A DNA stretch of 56,205 nt from Bacillota bacterium (GTDB taxonomy: Bacteria; Bacillota; Clostridia; Christensenellales; Aristaeellaceae): the NCBI GenBank assembly GCA_023395615.1, contig JAEWYP010000038.1, positions 1 through 56,205 on the forward strand, given 5' to 3'. The notes under the pieces are model-generated. The model did not search any database. It was not told the DNA's origin and saw only the letters and a list, made by a program, of their open reading frames with translations. This document shows positions 25,795-34,927 of this stretch, piece after piece (the stretch's first letter is position 1; the number at the start of each line of letters is the position of its first letter). Both the position numbers and the translations under genes were made by a program.

Positions 25795-27684
25795 TTACTC
25801 GGCGTAAGCGTTGTATACGATCTCTCCGGTCGTGAGGTCGCGGCTGTAGTGTTTGAGGAAATTCCAGGCCTGTTTGCCGTATTCCGGATACAGACCGTGC
25901 GGCAGGAAGTCCGTTACGCTGTAGGAGAACATCGGAATGCCCTTGTCGTTGTTGAGGGTCCAGACCTGGTTTACGTACTCGTTGTTGAACACGGTCTTCA
26001 CGTAGCTGTCCGCTTTTGCGCCGAAGTAGGGGTAGGCGTTGAAGTCGTATACAATGTTCTTCATTCCGTTGATGGTGAGGAACATGTTCACCATGCCCTG
26101 ATGGTCCGCCAGCGGGTTAGTGGAGCCATCGCTCATGTCGTGGTCGTTCAGAATGTAGAAATCGTTGGTAGAGGTGATAAACATTGCGGGCAGATCGTAT
26201 TTATCGAACGTCGCCTTCTGCTCGTCGGTAGCGGGCCGGGCCACGGCGCCCTGCGGAACCACGGCCGCGAATTTGCCCAGATCGCCCAGCACGGAGAGGA
26301 TCGCCGCGCCGCCGCCCATGGAGTAACCGGTAGCGTACACGCGGGAAGCGTCCAGCGCGGGGTAAGTATCCAGCATGTACTGCACCAGTTTGGGCATTAC
26401 AGCGGAAATTAATTCGGTGCTCAGGTCCTGATGATAAGGCGCTACGATGGCAAACTGATGATCGCCGGCCATCTTAAGCAGACCGTCTTCATCCAGGAAC
26501 TGCAGCGGATCGTCACCGCCGCCGTGAGTGGCCAGCATCAGGGGCACCGTGCCCTTTGCGGCTGTGTTATCCAGCACAGCCTGCGGCAACACTTCCAGCC
26601 AATACTGCAGATATTCGCCCTTGTCGGTTTTCAGGTCGCTGAAGCGATCCTCTTTATGCTCCACAACGTTCAGGCCGTCAGCAGTCACCCCGTTGATCAC
26701 CGCATCACGCGCGTTCAGCGAATAGGGTGCCTGATTCCAGTTGTAGCTGGCATACAGGGTGGATGCTGTGTTTAGCCCCGCCTTCATAGCCGGCACGCGC
26801 ATCGCTTTAACAAGGATATTGTGGTATACGCTGTCCAGCAGTTCTGCGCTCAGATCTGCGGTCGCGTCGACATACACCTTTTGCAGGGGCTGCTCCTGGT
26901 TGAAATAGTAGCTTACATCGCCGTTAAAACCAGAAGCGTTAGTAGCGTTCGCGGTTTTATACTTTTCCACAACCTCGTCGGATGCGTTCATCAGGTAGGC
27001 AGGCACGAAGGAGGCTACGGTGCGAATGCGATCCATGCCGCCGCCCACCAGCACCATCCCGGCGATACGGGAAATGTAATCCAGATTACTTGCAATATAG
27101 TTGTTCACAAACGTGGCGCCGCCGCCGATCCCGATGAGGTAACGGTAGGTTACGCCGCCATAGTAAGCGTTGTCCGCATACCAGGTGCTGGCGTCACCGT
27201 TCTTTACGGAATAGTTCATGTTGCACATGGCGGATTGCAGCTGATAGTAAGCGTACTGATCGGCCATGCCGAAGCCCGCCTTGGAATCGGCCGGAGTCAC
27301 CAGCACGGCGCTGCCATGGGCTTCGTCCACAAGACTGGTAATGCCCAGACCCTTGAGGTAAGCAAGGGCCTCGTCCTTATTGGCGAAAGCCTGATCGGTA
27401 TACACCAGCAGGTTCGTGTTCATCCGCGATCCGGCAGTCATACAGCTGTACGAATTTGCCGAACGGTACACATACGTGGTGTTCGCCGGATAGGTGTCCA
27501 GCGCGGGGTCGGGCGCATAGGTTCTTCCCGTAGCCTCGTTTAAAAACGCGGATTCATTGGCACGCGCTTCTTCCAGCGTTTCAAATGTCGCGTCGTTACT
27601 CAGCTGCGAATGATAATCCAGCGCAAACGCAGTGCTGCCAAACAGCAGGCAAAGCGTCAAAACAGCGCAGAGAATTTTTCTCAT
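25795..27684 (-). CDS. Secreted two-domain alpha/beta hydrolase, array member A2
   Basis: 629 residues, signal peptide 1-21. Triad candidates: Ser455 (GYSMGG), Asp508 (TSTND), His596 (LPHGLYPEY); oxyanion-loop region THGGGDDP at 387-393. N-terminal pseudo-elbow GIGGGATF. It is closest to A3, equal in length with the same residue numbering, and the two differ mainly by scattered substitutions. With A1 it shares an almost identical signal-peptide coding stretch (27619-27684 against 25619-25684), although the remainder of those two genes has diverged, which hints at gene conversion. AGGAGGA lies 6 nt before the ATG. Middle gene of the minus-strand unit. Confidence 0.82.
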   Translation of the reverse strand: MRKILCAVLTLCLLFGSTAFALDYHSQLSNDATFETLEEARANESAFLNEATGRTYAPDPALDTYPANTTYVYRSANSYSCMTAGSRMNTNLLVYTDQAFANKDEALAYLKGLGITSLVDEAHGSAVLVTPADSKAGFGMADQYAYYQLQSAMCNMNYSVKNGDASTWYADNAYYGGVTYRYLIGIGGGATFVNNYIASNLDYISRIAGMVLVGGGMDRIRTVASFVPAYLMNASDEVVEKYKTANATNASGFNGDVSYYFNQEQPLQKVYVDATADLSAELLDSVYHNILVKAMRVPAMKAGLNTASTLYASYNWNQAPYSLNARDAVINGVTADGLNVVEHKEDRFSDLKTDKGEYLQYWLEVLPQAVLDNTAAKGTVPLMLATHGGGDDPLQFLDEDGLLKMAGDHQFAIVAPYHQDLSTELISAVMPKLVQYMLDTYPALDASRVYATGYSMGGGAAILSVLGDLGKFAAVVPQGAVARPATDEQKATFDKYDLPAMFITSTNDFYILNDHDMSDGSTNPLADHQGMVNMFLTINGMKNIVYDFNAYPYFGAKADSYVKTVFNNEYVNQVWTLNNDKGIPMFSYSVTDFLPHGLYPEYGKQAWNFLKHYSRDLTTGEIVYNAYAE

Positions 27685-27721
27685 TCCGAATCCTCCTACA
27701 TATTTTGTAAGTCAAACCGCT

Positions 27722-27759
27722 CCGGTTTCCCCGGGGTGAAGCTCCCCCGGGGGTTCCGG
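27722..27759. other. Spacer hairpin A3/A2
   Basis: Imperfect relative of the A2/A1 hairpin (CCGGTTTCCCCGGGG paired with CCCCCGGGGGTTCCGG). The sequence from here through the stop of A3 repeats the matching stretch beside A2 (25731-25800), showing that gene and spacer were copied together. Confidence 0.7.
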
Positions 27760-27784
27760 TACGGTGATAAGTTGGGAAATCGTA

Positions 27785-29674
27785 TTACTCGGCGTAAGCG
27801 TTGTAGACGATTTCGCCGGTCGTGAGGTCGCGGCTGTAGTGTTTGAGGAAGTTCCAGGCCTGTTTGCCGTATTCCGGATACAGACCGTGCGGCAGGAAGT
27901 CCGTTACGCTGTAGGAGAACATCGGAATGCCCTTGTCATTGTTGAGGGTCCAGACCTGGTTTACGTACTCGTTGTTGAGCACGGTTTTCACGTAACTGTC
28001 CGCTTTTGCGCCGAAGTAGGGATAGGTGTTGAAGTCGAAAACAATGTTCTTCATTCCGTTGATGGTGAGGAACATGTTCGTCATGCCCTGATGGTCAGCC
28101 AGCGGGTTGGTGGAGCCATCGCTCATGTCGTGGTCGTTCAGGATGTAGAAATCGTTGGTAGAAGTGATAAACATTGCGGGCAGATCGTACTTGTCAAACG
28201 TCGCCTTCTGCTCGTCGGTAGCAGGCCGGGCCACAGCGCCCTGCGGGACCACAGCCGCAAACAGGCCCAGATCGCCCAGCACGGAAAGGATCGCCGCGCC
28301 GCCACCCATGGAATAGCCGGTAGCGTACACGTGGGAAGCATCCAGCGCCGGATAAGTGTCCAGCATGTACTGCACCAGCTTGGGCATCACGGCGGATACG
28401 ACGTCCGTGCTTAACTGCTGATGGTACGGCGCTACGATGGCGAAATGATGCTCGCCGGCCATTTCCAGCAAACCGTCTTCGTCCAGGAACTGCTGGGGAT
28501 CATCGCCGCTGCCGTGGGTAGCCAGTACCAGCGGTACGGTGCCCTTGGCGGCTGTGTTATCCAGTACATCCTGCGGCAACACTTCCAGCCAGTACTGCAG
28601 GTATTCATCCTTATCGGTCTTGATGTCGCTGAAACGGTCTTCAATATGCTCAACTACATTCAAGCCATTGGCGGTCACGCCGTTCACGACGGCGTTACGC
28701 GCGTCCAGCGAGTAGGGGGTCTGGTTCCAGTTGTAGTTGGCATACAGGGTGGAAGCGGTGTTCAGCCCGGCCTTCACCACAGGCACGCGCATCGCCTTGA
28801 TAAGGATATTGTGGTATACGCTGCTGAGCAGATCTGCGCTCAGGTCTGCGGTCGCGTCCACATACACCTTTTGCAGGGGCTGCGCCTGGTTGAAGTAGTA
28901 ATTCACGTCGCCCGCGAAACCCCAATCGTCGGTCTTGTTCGCGTCCTTGTATTTTTCCACTACGTCGGCGGAAGCATTCATCAGGTAGGCAGGCACGAAG
29001 GAGGCTACGGTGCGAATGCGATCCATGCCGCCGCCCACCAGCACCATCCCGGCGATACGGGTGATGTAGTCGAAGTTGCTGGCGATGTAATTGTTCACGA
29101 ACGTGGCGCCGCCGCCGATCCCGATGAGATAGCGGTAGGTCAGGCCGCCGTAGTAAGCGTTATCCGCATACCATGTGCTGGCGTCACCGTTCTTCACGGA
29201 ATAGTTCATGTTGCACATGGCGGATTGCATCTGATAATAAGCATACTGGTCAGCCGCGCCGAAGCCCGCTTTGGGATCGGCCGGAGTCACCAGCACGGCG
29301 CTGCCGTGGGCTTCGTCCACAAGACCGGTAATGCCCAGACCCTTGAGGTAGGCAAGGGCCTCGTCCTTATTGGCGAAAGCCTGATCGGTATATACCAGCA
29401 GGTTCGTGTTCATGCGGGAACCGGCGGTCAGACAGGTGTATGTTTTCGCCGACCGGTAAATGTATGTCGTGTTTGCCGGGTAGGTATCCAGCGCGGGATC
29501 AGGCACGTAATCCCGGCCCGTGGCGTCGCTCAGAAATTTACATTCATTGGCACGCGCCTCTTCCAGCGTTTCAAATGTCGCCTCATTGTTCAGCTGCGAG
29601 TGATAATCCAACGCCAGCGCGCTGCTGCCAAACAACATGCAAAGCGTCAGAGCGAAGCATAGCAACTTCTTCAT
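27785..29674 (-). CDS. Secreted two-domain alpha/beta hydrolase, array member A3
   Basis: 629 residues, signal peptide 1-21 ending SSALA. Ser455, Asp508 and His596 occupy the same positions as in A2; oxyanion-loop region THGSGDDP. Pseudo-elbow GIGGGATF. First gene of the minus-strand unit, so it would be the most heavily transcribed copy there. ATG at 29674 follows AGGAGGAGA at 6 nt; the frame stays open upstream to 29869, but that part has no signal peptide or family similarity and is leader. A candidate promoter at 29924-29951 gives a leader of about 240 nt. Confidence 0.82.
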   Translation of the reverse strand: MKKLLCFALTLCMLFGSSALALDYHSQLNNEATFETLEEARANECKFLSDATGRDYVPDPALDTYPANTTYIYRSAKTYTCLTAGSRMNTNLLVYTDQAFANKDEALAYLKGLGITGLVDEAHGSAVLVTPADPKAGFGAADQYAYYQMQSAMCNMNYSVKNGDASTWYADNAYYGGLTYRYLIGIGGGATFVNNYIASNFDYITRIAGMVLVGGGMDRIRTVASFVPAYLMNASADVVEKYKDANKTDDWGFAGDVNYYFNQAQPLQKVYVDATADLSADLLSSVYHNILIKAMRVPVVKAGLNTASTLYANYNWNQTPYSLDARNAVVNGVTANGLNVVEHIEDRFSDIKTDKDEYLQYWLEVLPQDVLDNTAAKGTVPLVLATHGSGDDPQQFLDEDGLLEMAGEHHFAIVAPYHQQLSTDVVSAVMPKLVQYMLDTYPALDASHVYATGYSMGGGAAILSVLGDLGLFAAVVPQGAVARPATDEQKATFDKYDLPAMFITSTNDFYILNDHDMSDGSTNPLADHQGMTNMFLTINGMKNIVFDFNTYPYFGAKADSYVKTVLNNEYVNQVWTLNNDKGIPMFSYSVTDFLPHGLYPEYGKQAWNFLKHYSRDLTTGEIVYNAYAE

Positions 29675-29923
29675 ATCTTTTCTCCTCCTGTTAATCTGCA
29701 AGCTGAATTTGTCTCTCTTCTCTTCTGAAGGTTTTACCCGGGATTTTTTACGGGGTACTCTCTTTGGGTTTACAGGGGATGGATGACCTCTCCGGATGGT
29801 TGGTCGGCATCCTCCTTTCCTTTCTTCCGGCGGGGTTTGATCCGACTTGGTATTGCAGTGTCCGTACAACTTCGCGATTCGTTTTTCCCCTCCTCGTTGA
29901 AAAACAAAAGGCTTCTGCGTAAT

Positions 29924-29951
29924 AGTTTATCGGTTTTCTGTCCGTTTTCAA
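29924..29951 (-). promoter_or_regulatory. Candidate promoter for A3-A2-A1
   Basis: Minus strand TTGAAA (29951-29946), 16-nt spacer, TAAACT (29929-29924). Moderate match; the only good candidate upstream of A3 that I found. Confidence 0.45.
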
Positions 29952-30653
29952 GGCAATATTTTCTCGCGAATGTTAGAATTATTACTCTTTTCTACCATTT
30001 ATCCCCTTTCCCGTTTCTAGCTCTCCGAATAAGTGGTCCTCTTTTTATCAGTCAAATTGATCGTCTGGAACAGCTCTCCCCTGCACCGCCACGGTCCGCG
30101 TGCATAATTTGTATGGTCAACACCCATTTTAAACAAATTCATTATCATTTCCCCAGTCGCGAGATAGAACCCTCCTGGCGGCTCCTACGATCGGATATGC
30201 CCACAAAGCCTATGCAATCGAAACCATCCGTTTGCTACCGCCGGATCAAACCCCCCGTTTCATTTGAAAATCGAGCGGACGGCCAGGTTCGTGATCTCGG
30301 TCAAAGGATACGCTCCCCATTGATTCGCAAGGCTTTTCTCTATCGGATAGAGGATGGCGTACGCTCATCTTGCACAGACCCGGGTAAAAAGGGAACGCTT
30401 CCTCCGTTTCGCCTCGATTCGCTTCTCAAAGCACAGGACCCGTATGTCGGGTTTTACGGCAAGCCCGAAGCAGCGCTTCAAGTTGTCTGTTTAATACCAG
30501 ATAACGCGGTGGCAACGCAAGCAAATCAACCTTTCTTTCGCAGCAGCATCTTCTCTGCTCCGAAAAATTTAACGCTTTTTCTGCATAAAAGAGGATAATT
30601 TCATCACAAATCCGGCTGAAAAGTGTAAGGATTGCAACGTTTCTCCCGTTCCG

Positions 30654-30667
30654 CGAAAACGATTGCA
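30654..30667 (+). promoter_or_regulatory. cre-like site upstream of A4
   Basis: CGAAAACGATTGCA differs from the CcpA cre consensus (TGWAARCGYTWNCW) at two positions. It lies about 60 nt upstream of the candidate A4 -10 box. It could equally be another LacI-family site or chance. Confidence 0.3.
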
Positions 30668-30701
30668 GTAAATTATTCTACAAAAATCATAAGATTGTGT
30701 A

Positions 30702-30730
30702 TTTTTTTCATTCGCCAAGTTGTCTATACT
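30702..30730 (+). promoter_or_regulatory. Candidate promoter for A4-A8
   Basis: TATACT at 30725-30730 with only a T-run (30702-30708) in the -35 position. Leader to the A4 start would be about 210 nt. Confidence 0.35.
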
Positions 30731-30752
30731 ATTTTACAGAGTGGAGGATTCC

Positions 30753-30890
30753 ATGCAACAGAATACGGTCGACCCTAACCGTATGGCAGTTTTGGCGACG
30801 ATGAACAAAAGGGAGGGATCAGCTTCGGTGGCTCGCTCACGCAGGAGCGGGATCGTTCAGCCGTTTCCGGGCAGTGCATACGGGATGTAA
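30753..30890 (+). CDS. Candidate 45-codon small ORF in A4 leader
   Basis: ATG at 30753, stop TAA at 30888-30890, encoding 45 residues beginning MQQNTVDPNRMAVL. GGAGG ends 5 nt before the ATG, and a TATACT box lies about 22 nt upstream, so initiation is plausible. No membrane segment or signal peptide; the middle is Arg/Ser-rich. I do not recognise it. It could be a leader peptide controlling A4-A8, a free-standing small protein, or a chance frame. It ends 17 nt before the 14-bp palindrome. Confidence 0.35.
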   Translation: MQQNTVDPNRMAVLATMNKREGSASVARSRRSGIVQPFPGSAYGM

Positions 30891-30906
30891 ATATGCAGGG
30901 ATGCAG

Positions 30907-30920
30907 GGTTAACGTTAACC
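30907..30920. promoter_or_regulatory. Perfect 14-bp palindrome before A4
   Basis: GGTTAACGTTAACC is its own reverse complement with a central CG, as in LacI-family operators. It stands 12 nt before the GAGGAGGAGG ribosome binding site of A4, within the transcribed leader if the 30725 box is the promoter, a position suited to roadblock repression. Confidence 0.55.
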
Positions 30921-30947
30921 ACAGGAACATTGAGGAGGAGGAAACCC

Positions 30948-32858
30948 ATGTTCAAAAAACTAACCAGCATCATCGTCGCGCTCTGTATGACCACCGCCCT
31001 GTTCGGCGGCGCATTCGCGCTCAATTCCACCTGCCAGACAGGGAACGAAGCGACGTTTGAAACGCTTCAGGAAGCCATCCAGAACGCGCCTGAGATCGTA
31101 AAAACCTACGAAGGTAACGATCTGGACACGATGACGAAAACAGCCAAAGTGTTCGGCCCCCATCCGGCGCTGGCGAATTATCCGGAAGGAACCACGTTCG
31201 TCTACCGCTCGCCCGATATGTATGGCGGGCGCGCGGCGGCGAGGCTTAACACCAACCTGATCGTATACGCCGAGCAGCATTTCGCCTCCAAGGACGAGGC
31301 GTTCGCTTACCTGAAATCCGCCGGGCTGATCGACATCATTGACCAGGCAGTGGGCAGCATCGTGCTGGTCACCCCCGTAGGCGACACGTTCGGCAGCGCC
31401 GATATCGCGCCGTACTACGCACTGCAGACCGCCATGTGCGCGCAAAAAGCCTCCGGCGTTCAGGCGGACGGCAGCAACCTGTACTACGCCGACGCGGAAT
31501 ACTTCGGCGGCTACGGCTACCGTTATTTCATCGGTATCGACGGCGGCGCTACATTCTTTAACAACAATATCGCCACCACGCTCGATTTTGTCAGCCGCCT
31601 CGCCGGCGTTTTGCTGGTCGGTGGCGATGTGGACGAAATCCGCACGGTCGCCACGTTCGTGCCCGTATATCTGGTAAACGCTACGGACCGGACGATTGAG
31701 AAGTACAAAGCCGCCAACGCGGTGAACGCGCAAAAAGGCGAAAAAGACCTTGTTACTTATTACAATCAGGCTCAGCCCTTGCAGCAGGTTGTACTCCGCA
31801 CCGAAGAGACCGTCGAACTCGCGGCCACAATCAACGATGCGTATTACGGCCTGTTCCTGCAGGCGATGCGCGTTCCCGTGGTATTACAGGGTATGTACAC
31901 CGCCGGCACCCCGTACAGCGGCTATAACTTCGACGAAGCCCCCTATTCCCTGTGTGAGCGCAACGCGCTGATCAACGGCGTATCCAAAAACGGCATCCAT
32001 ATGATCGCGCATCAGGGCGAGGATCGTTTCGCCGATATCAAGACCGACGCGGGGGAGTATCTGGATACCTGGTATGAGTACCTGCCGGAAGAAGTGCTGA
32101 ACAACACAGCGCCCGCAGGCTCCGTACCGCTGATCCTGGGCAACCACGGCGGCGGGGATGACCCGCGCCTGTATGTGGATGAAATGGGCCTGCTGGCGCT
32201 GGCCGGCGACGAGCGCGTAGCCGTGGTGGCCGCGGACCACCAGAACATCGGCGATATTCGCGGCAAAGCGTTTACCGCGCTGGTGGAATACATGCTTAAG
32301 ACCTATCCCGCACTGGATCCTTCCCGCGTATACGCGGTCGGTTATTCCATGGGCGGCGGCGCAACCTACTCCGCCGGTTACTCCAACCCGAAGCTTTACG
32401 CGGCGATTGCGCCGGTCGCGGGCACCAACATTGAACCGACCGACGACGAAGTGAAAAACTTTGAGAATTGCCAGCTGCCCATCTATCTGTCCACGTCCGA
32501 TTACGATGTGCGCCGCCTGCAGGCCGCCTGCAGCCGCATCAACGATAATCTGGCCAACCAGATCGTGCGCTGGTCCGGTTTCAACGGCGTCGCGCCGGTC
32601 ACCTTCGATTTCGACAAATTCCCGCTCTCCGGCTTCCAGGGCGATGAATGGACCGTGGAGACGCTGAACAACGAACATCTCTCCTACACGTGGTATCTCA
32701 ACAATCAGGACGGCGTGCCGATGGTGGCGCTTAACTACGTTAAGGACCTGATCCACGCGCTGTATCCCGAATACGCCAAGACTACCTGGAACTATATGAA
32801 GCACTTCTCCCGCAACCAGGAGACCGGCGCGATCATCTACAACCCGTATGTAAAGTAA
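30948..32858 (+). CDS. Secreted two-domain alpha/beta hydrolase, array member A4
   Basis: 636 residues, signal peptide about 1-24 (GGAFA). Subfamily B: it has TFETLQEA and the YPEGTTFVYRS...YGGRAAARLNT stretch in place of the A-type YPANTTYVYRS. Triad candidates Ser467 (GYSMGG), Asp520 (TSDYD; Asp518 is the alternative) and His603 (LIHALYPEY); oxyanion-loop region NHGGGDDP. Pseudo-elbow GIDGGATF at about 196-203. It carries a 6-10 residue insertion near residue 60 compared with other members. The ATG at 30948 follows the very strong GAGGAGGAGG; an in-frame ATG at 30930 lies before that site. First gene of the plus-strand unit. Confidence 0.82.
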   Translation: MFKKLTSIIVALCMTTALFGGAFALNSTCQTGNEATFETLQEAIQNAPEIVKTYEGNDLDTMTKTAKVFGPHPALANYPEGTTFVYRSPDMYGGRAAARLNTNLIVYAEQHFASKDEAFAYLKSAGLIDIIDQAVGSIVLVTPVGDTFGSADIAPYYALQTAMCAQKASGVQADGSNLYYADAEYFGGYGYRYFIGIDGGATFFNNNIATTLDFVSRLAGVLLVGGDVDEIRTVATFVPVYLVNATDRTIEKYKAANAVNAQKGEKDLVTYYNQAQPLQQVVLRTEETVELAATINDAYYGLFLQAMRVPVVLQGMYTAGTPYSGYNFDEAPYSLCERNALINGVSKNGIHMIAHQGEDRFADIKTDAGEYLDTWYEYLPEEVLNNTAPAGSVPLILGNHGGGDDPRLYVDEMGLLALAGDERVAVVAADHQNIGDIRGKAFTALVEYMLKTYPALDPSRVYAVGYSMGGGATYSAGYSNPKLYAAIAPVAGTNIEPTDDEVKNFENCQLPIYLSTSDYDVRRLQAACSRINDNLANQIVRWSGFNGVAPVTFDFDKFPLSGFQGDEWTVETLNNEHLSYTWYLNNQDGVPMVALNYVKDLIHALYPEYAKTTWNYMKHFSRNQETGAIIYNPYVK

Positions 32859-32862
32859 TGGT

Positions 32863-32899
32863 TACGGAAGGGGTCGCCCGACAGGCGGCCCCTTCCGTA
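32863..32899. other. Spacer hairpin A4/A5
   Basis: 16-bp stem with one G-U pair (TACGGAAGGGGTCGCC with GGCGGCCCCTTCCGTA), 5-nt loop, 4 nt after the A4 stop. No T-run follows. Confidence 0.75.
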
Positions 32900-32957
32900 C
32901 GCGGTGCGCCGCGAATGCAGCGCCCGTGAATTCCGAACGGATGAAAGGAGATTTCCC

Positions 32958-34889
32958 ATGGATCGTAAGCATTTCCGCCTTGGTGTTTCTCTGCTGCTGG
33001 CCGTAAGCCTGCTTGTTACCGGCGCGTTCGCCGCCGGATACAACGGCGGCACACAGGGCAATCCCGCCACCTTTGAAACCCTGCAGGAAGCGCGCGCAAG
33101 CGGCCCCGCAGCGGTCGCAACGCTGGAAACCAACGATGGCAAAGCCTTCAAATCTCACCCGGTACTGGATAACTATCCCGAAGGCACCACATTCGTCTAC
33201 CGTTCCGCCAACCTGTACGGCGGGCGCGCCGCGGCCCGGCTGAACACCGATATTCTGGTGTTTTCCGACCAGTCCTTCGCGGATAAGGACGCGGCTCTTG
33301 CCTACCTCAAGGGCTTAGGCGTAACCGACATCGTCGATAAGGCCATCGGCAGCGTCGTGCTGGTAACGCCTTCCGACCCGAAAGCCGGTTTCACCTCCGC
33401 CGACCAGAAGTACTACTACGCACTGCAAACCGCCATGTTCGCCCAAAAGGCGCTGGAAGTGAACGGCGACACCAGAACCTATTACTGCGACGCCGAGTAC
33501 TTCGGCGGCTTCGGCTACACCTACGTCATCGGTATTGACGGCGGCGCAAGTTTCCTGAACGACTATGTCGCCAACACCGTGGATTACGTGGGCCGTATCG
33601 CCGGGATGCTGCTGATCGGCGGCAGCATGGACCCCATCCGCAAAGTGGCGACGGTTGTGCCCACCTATCTGGTAAACGCGCCGGATGCCGTGATCGCCAA
33701 GTATCAGGCGGCCAACGAGACTGATGCCAGCCTTACCGCCAACGGCACGGTGGCTTACTTTAACCAGACCTTCCCGCTGCAAAAGGTTGTAGTCGCTTCC
33801 GTGGCCCAGCCCGACGCAAAAGCGCTGATTCAGGATGCGTACGACAACCTTTTCAGCCAGGCGATGCGTATTCCCGTGCTGGAAAAAGGCCTGTACAGCG
33901 CCTCCTCCCCCTATCAGGGATACAGCCTTGATCAGGCGCCCTATTCCCTGTGCGCCCGCAACGCGGTCATCGACGGCGTTACGAAGGATGGTATCCACGT
34001 AATGGCTCATACCGAGGATCGTTTTCAGGAGTATAAAACGGATGAGGGCGAATACCTGAAAACATGGTTCGAATACCTGCCGGACGAAGTGCTGAACAAC
34101 ACCGCGGCGGCCGGTACGGTACCGCTCGTGCTGGCCAACCATGGCAGCGGTGACGACCCGCGCGTTCTGGTAGACGAGTTCGGCCTGCTGGAACAGGCCG
34201 GACAGGATCGCTTCGCCATCGTCGCGCCGGAACACCAGTACATCAGCGGTGAAGACCGCACGGTGGAGTTGCAGGCTCTGCCCGCGCTGGTGAAGTACAT
34301 GCTGGCGACCTATCCTGCGCTGGACGCGTCCCGCGTGTATGTGATGGGGTACTCAATGGGCGCGGGCGCAACGCTGAAGGCGATCTACGGCGACCCGTCG
34401 CTGTTTGCCGCCGCGGCCCCGATGTCGCCCATTCCCGGTTTCGGCGACCCCTATGTGCCGGATGCGGACGCACTGGCCAAAGCCTATAACGGCATAACCA
34501 TCCCTGTACTGTTCGCCACCTCCGGGTGCGACCTTACCCCGACATTCGACCAGAAAGCATACGGCATCACCCCCGCATACCAGACGATCCTGCAGCGGTT
34601 TATCGGGCTGAACGGGCTGACCGCCAGCCAGACGTTCGATTTCAATACCTATCCGGTTTTCGGCCTCAAGGCGGATCGCACGGTGTCCGTTACGCTGAAT
34701 AACGAGCATCGCAACACCACCTTCTACCTCAAAGACCAGAACGGCGTGCCGATGGTTGGCCTCACCTTCACAGAGGGGCTTGTGCACGCACTGTATCCCG
34801 AATACGGCAAACTGGCCTGGAACTTTGTAAAACAGTACTCCCGCAACCCCGAAACCGGCGCTATTACCTACAACCCCTACGCGGAATAA
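32958..34889 (+). CDS. Secreted two-domain alpha/beta hydrolase, array member A5
   Basis: 643 residues, signal peptide about 1-26 (TGAFAAG). Subfamily B. Ser466 in a slightly altered elbow, GYSMGAGAT; Asp525 in ATSGCD; His610 in LVHALYPEY; oxyanion-loop region NHGSGDDP. Pseudo-elbow GIDGGASF: the serine here sits at the ATF position after the glycines, not at the nucleophile position. The segment between the elbow and the acid (about 490-515) is longer than in A1-A3. ATG at 32958 follows GAAAGGAG at 7 nt; 38 nt separate its stop from A6. Confidence 0.82.
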   Translation: MDRKHFRLGVSLLLAVSLLVTGAFAAGYNGGTQGNPATFETLQEARASGPAAVATLETNDGKAFKSHPVLDNYPEGTTFVYRSANLYGGRAAARLNTDILVFSDQSFADKDAALAYLKGLGVTDIVDKAIGSVVLVTPSDPKAGFTSADQKYYYALQTAMFAQKALEVNGDTRTYYCDAEYFGGFGYTYVIGIDGGASFLNDYVANTVDYVGRIAGMLLIGGSMDPIRKVATVVPTYLVNAPDAVIAKYQAANETDASLTANGTVAYFNQTFPLQKVVVASVAQPDAKALIQDAYDNLFSQAMRIPVLEKGLYSASSPYQGYSLDQAPYSLCARNAVIDGVTKDGIHVMAHTEDRFQEYKTDEGEYLKTWFEYLPDEVLNNTAAAGTVPLVLANHGSGDDPRVLVDEFGLLEQAGQDRFAIVAPEHQYISGEDRTVELQALPALVKYMLATYPALDASRVYVMGYSMGAGATLKAIYGDPSLFAAAAPMSPIPGFGDPYVPDADALAKAYNGITIPVLFATSGCDLTPTFDQKAYGITPAYQTILQRFIGLNGLTASQTFDFNTYPVFGLKADRTVSVTLNNEHRNTTFYLKDQNGVPMVGLTFTEGLVHALYPEYGKLAWNFVKQYSRNPETGAITYNPYAE

Positions 34890-34927
34890 CCTTCATACCA
34901 TGAACTAAAAAGAAAGGGTGCAATTCC

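Larger units (their letters stand above)
29675..30947. other. Divergent control region of the hydrolase array
   Basis: 1,273 nt separating A3 from A4, visibly richer in A and T than its surroundings. It holds candidate promoters facing both ways, CG-centred operator-like sites, a 45-codon ORF (30753-30890) and long leaders for both units. A plus-strand frame stays open from 29783 to 30598 (271 codons), but it has no good ribosome binding site, an odd Ser/Pro/Phe/Arg-rich composition, and it runs across the A3 leader, so I do not call it a gene. Nothing recognisable is seen between 30000 and 30600. Confidence 0.7.

Noticed and set aside
29748..29951. 67-codon minus-strand frame in the A3 leader as a leader peptide
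   Set aside because: Its start overlaps the -35 box of the candidate A3 promoter, so it would not be fully transcribed; no ribosome binding site.
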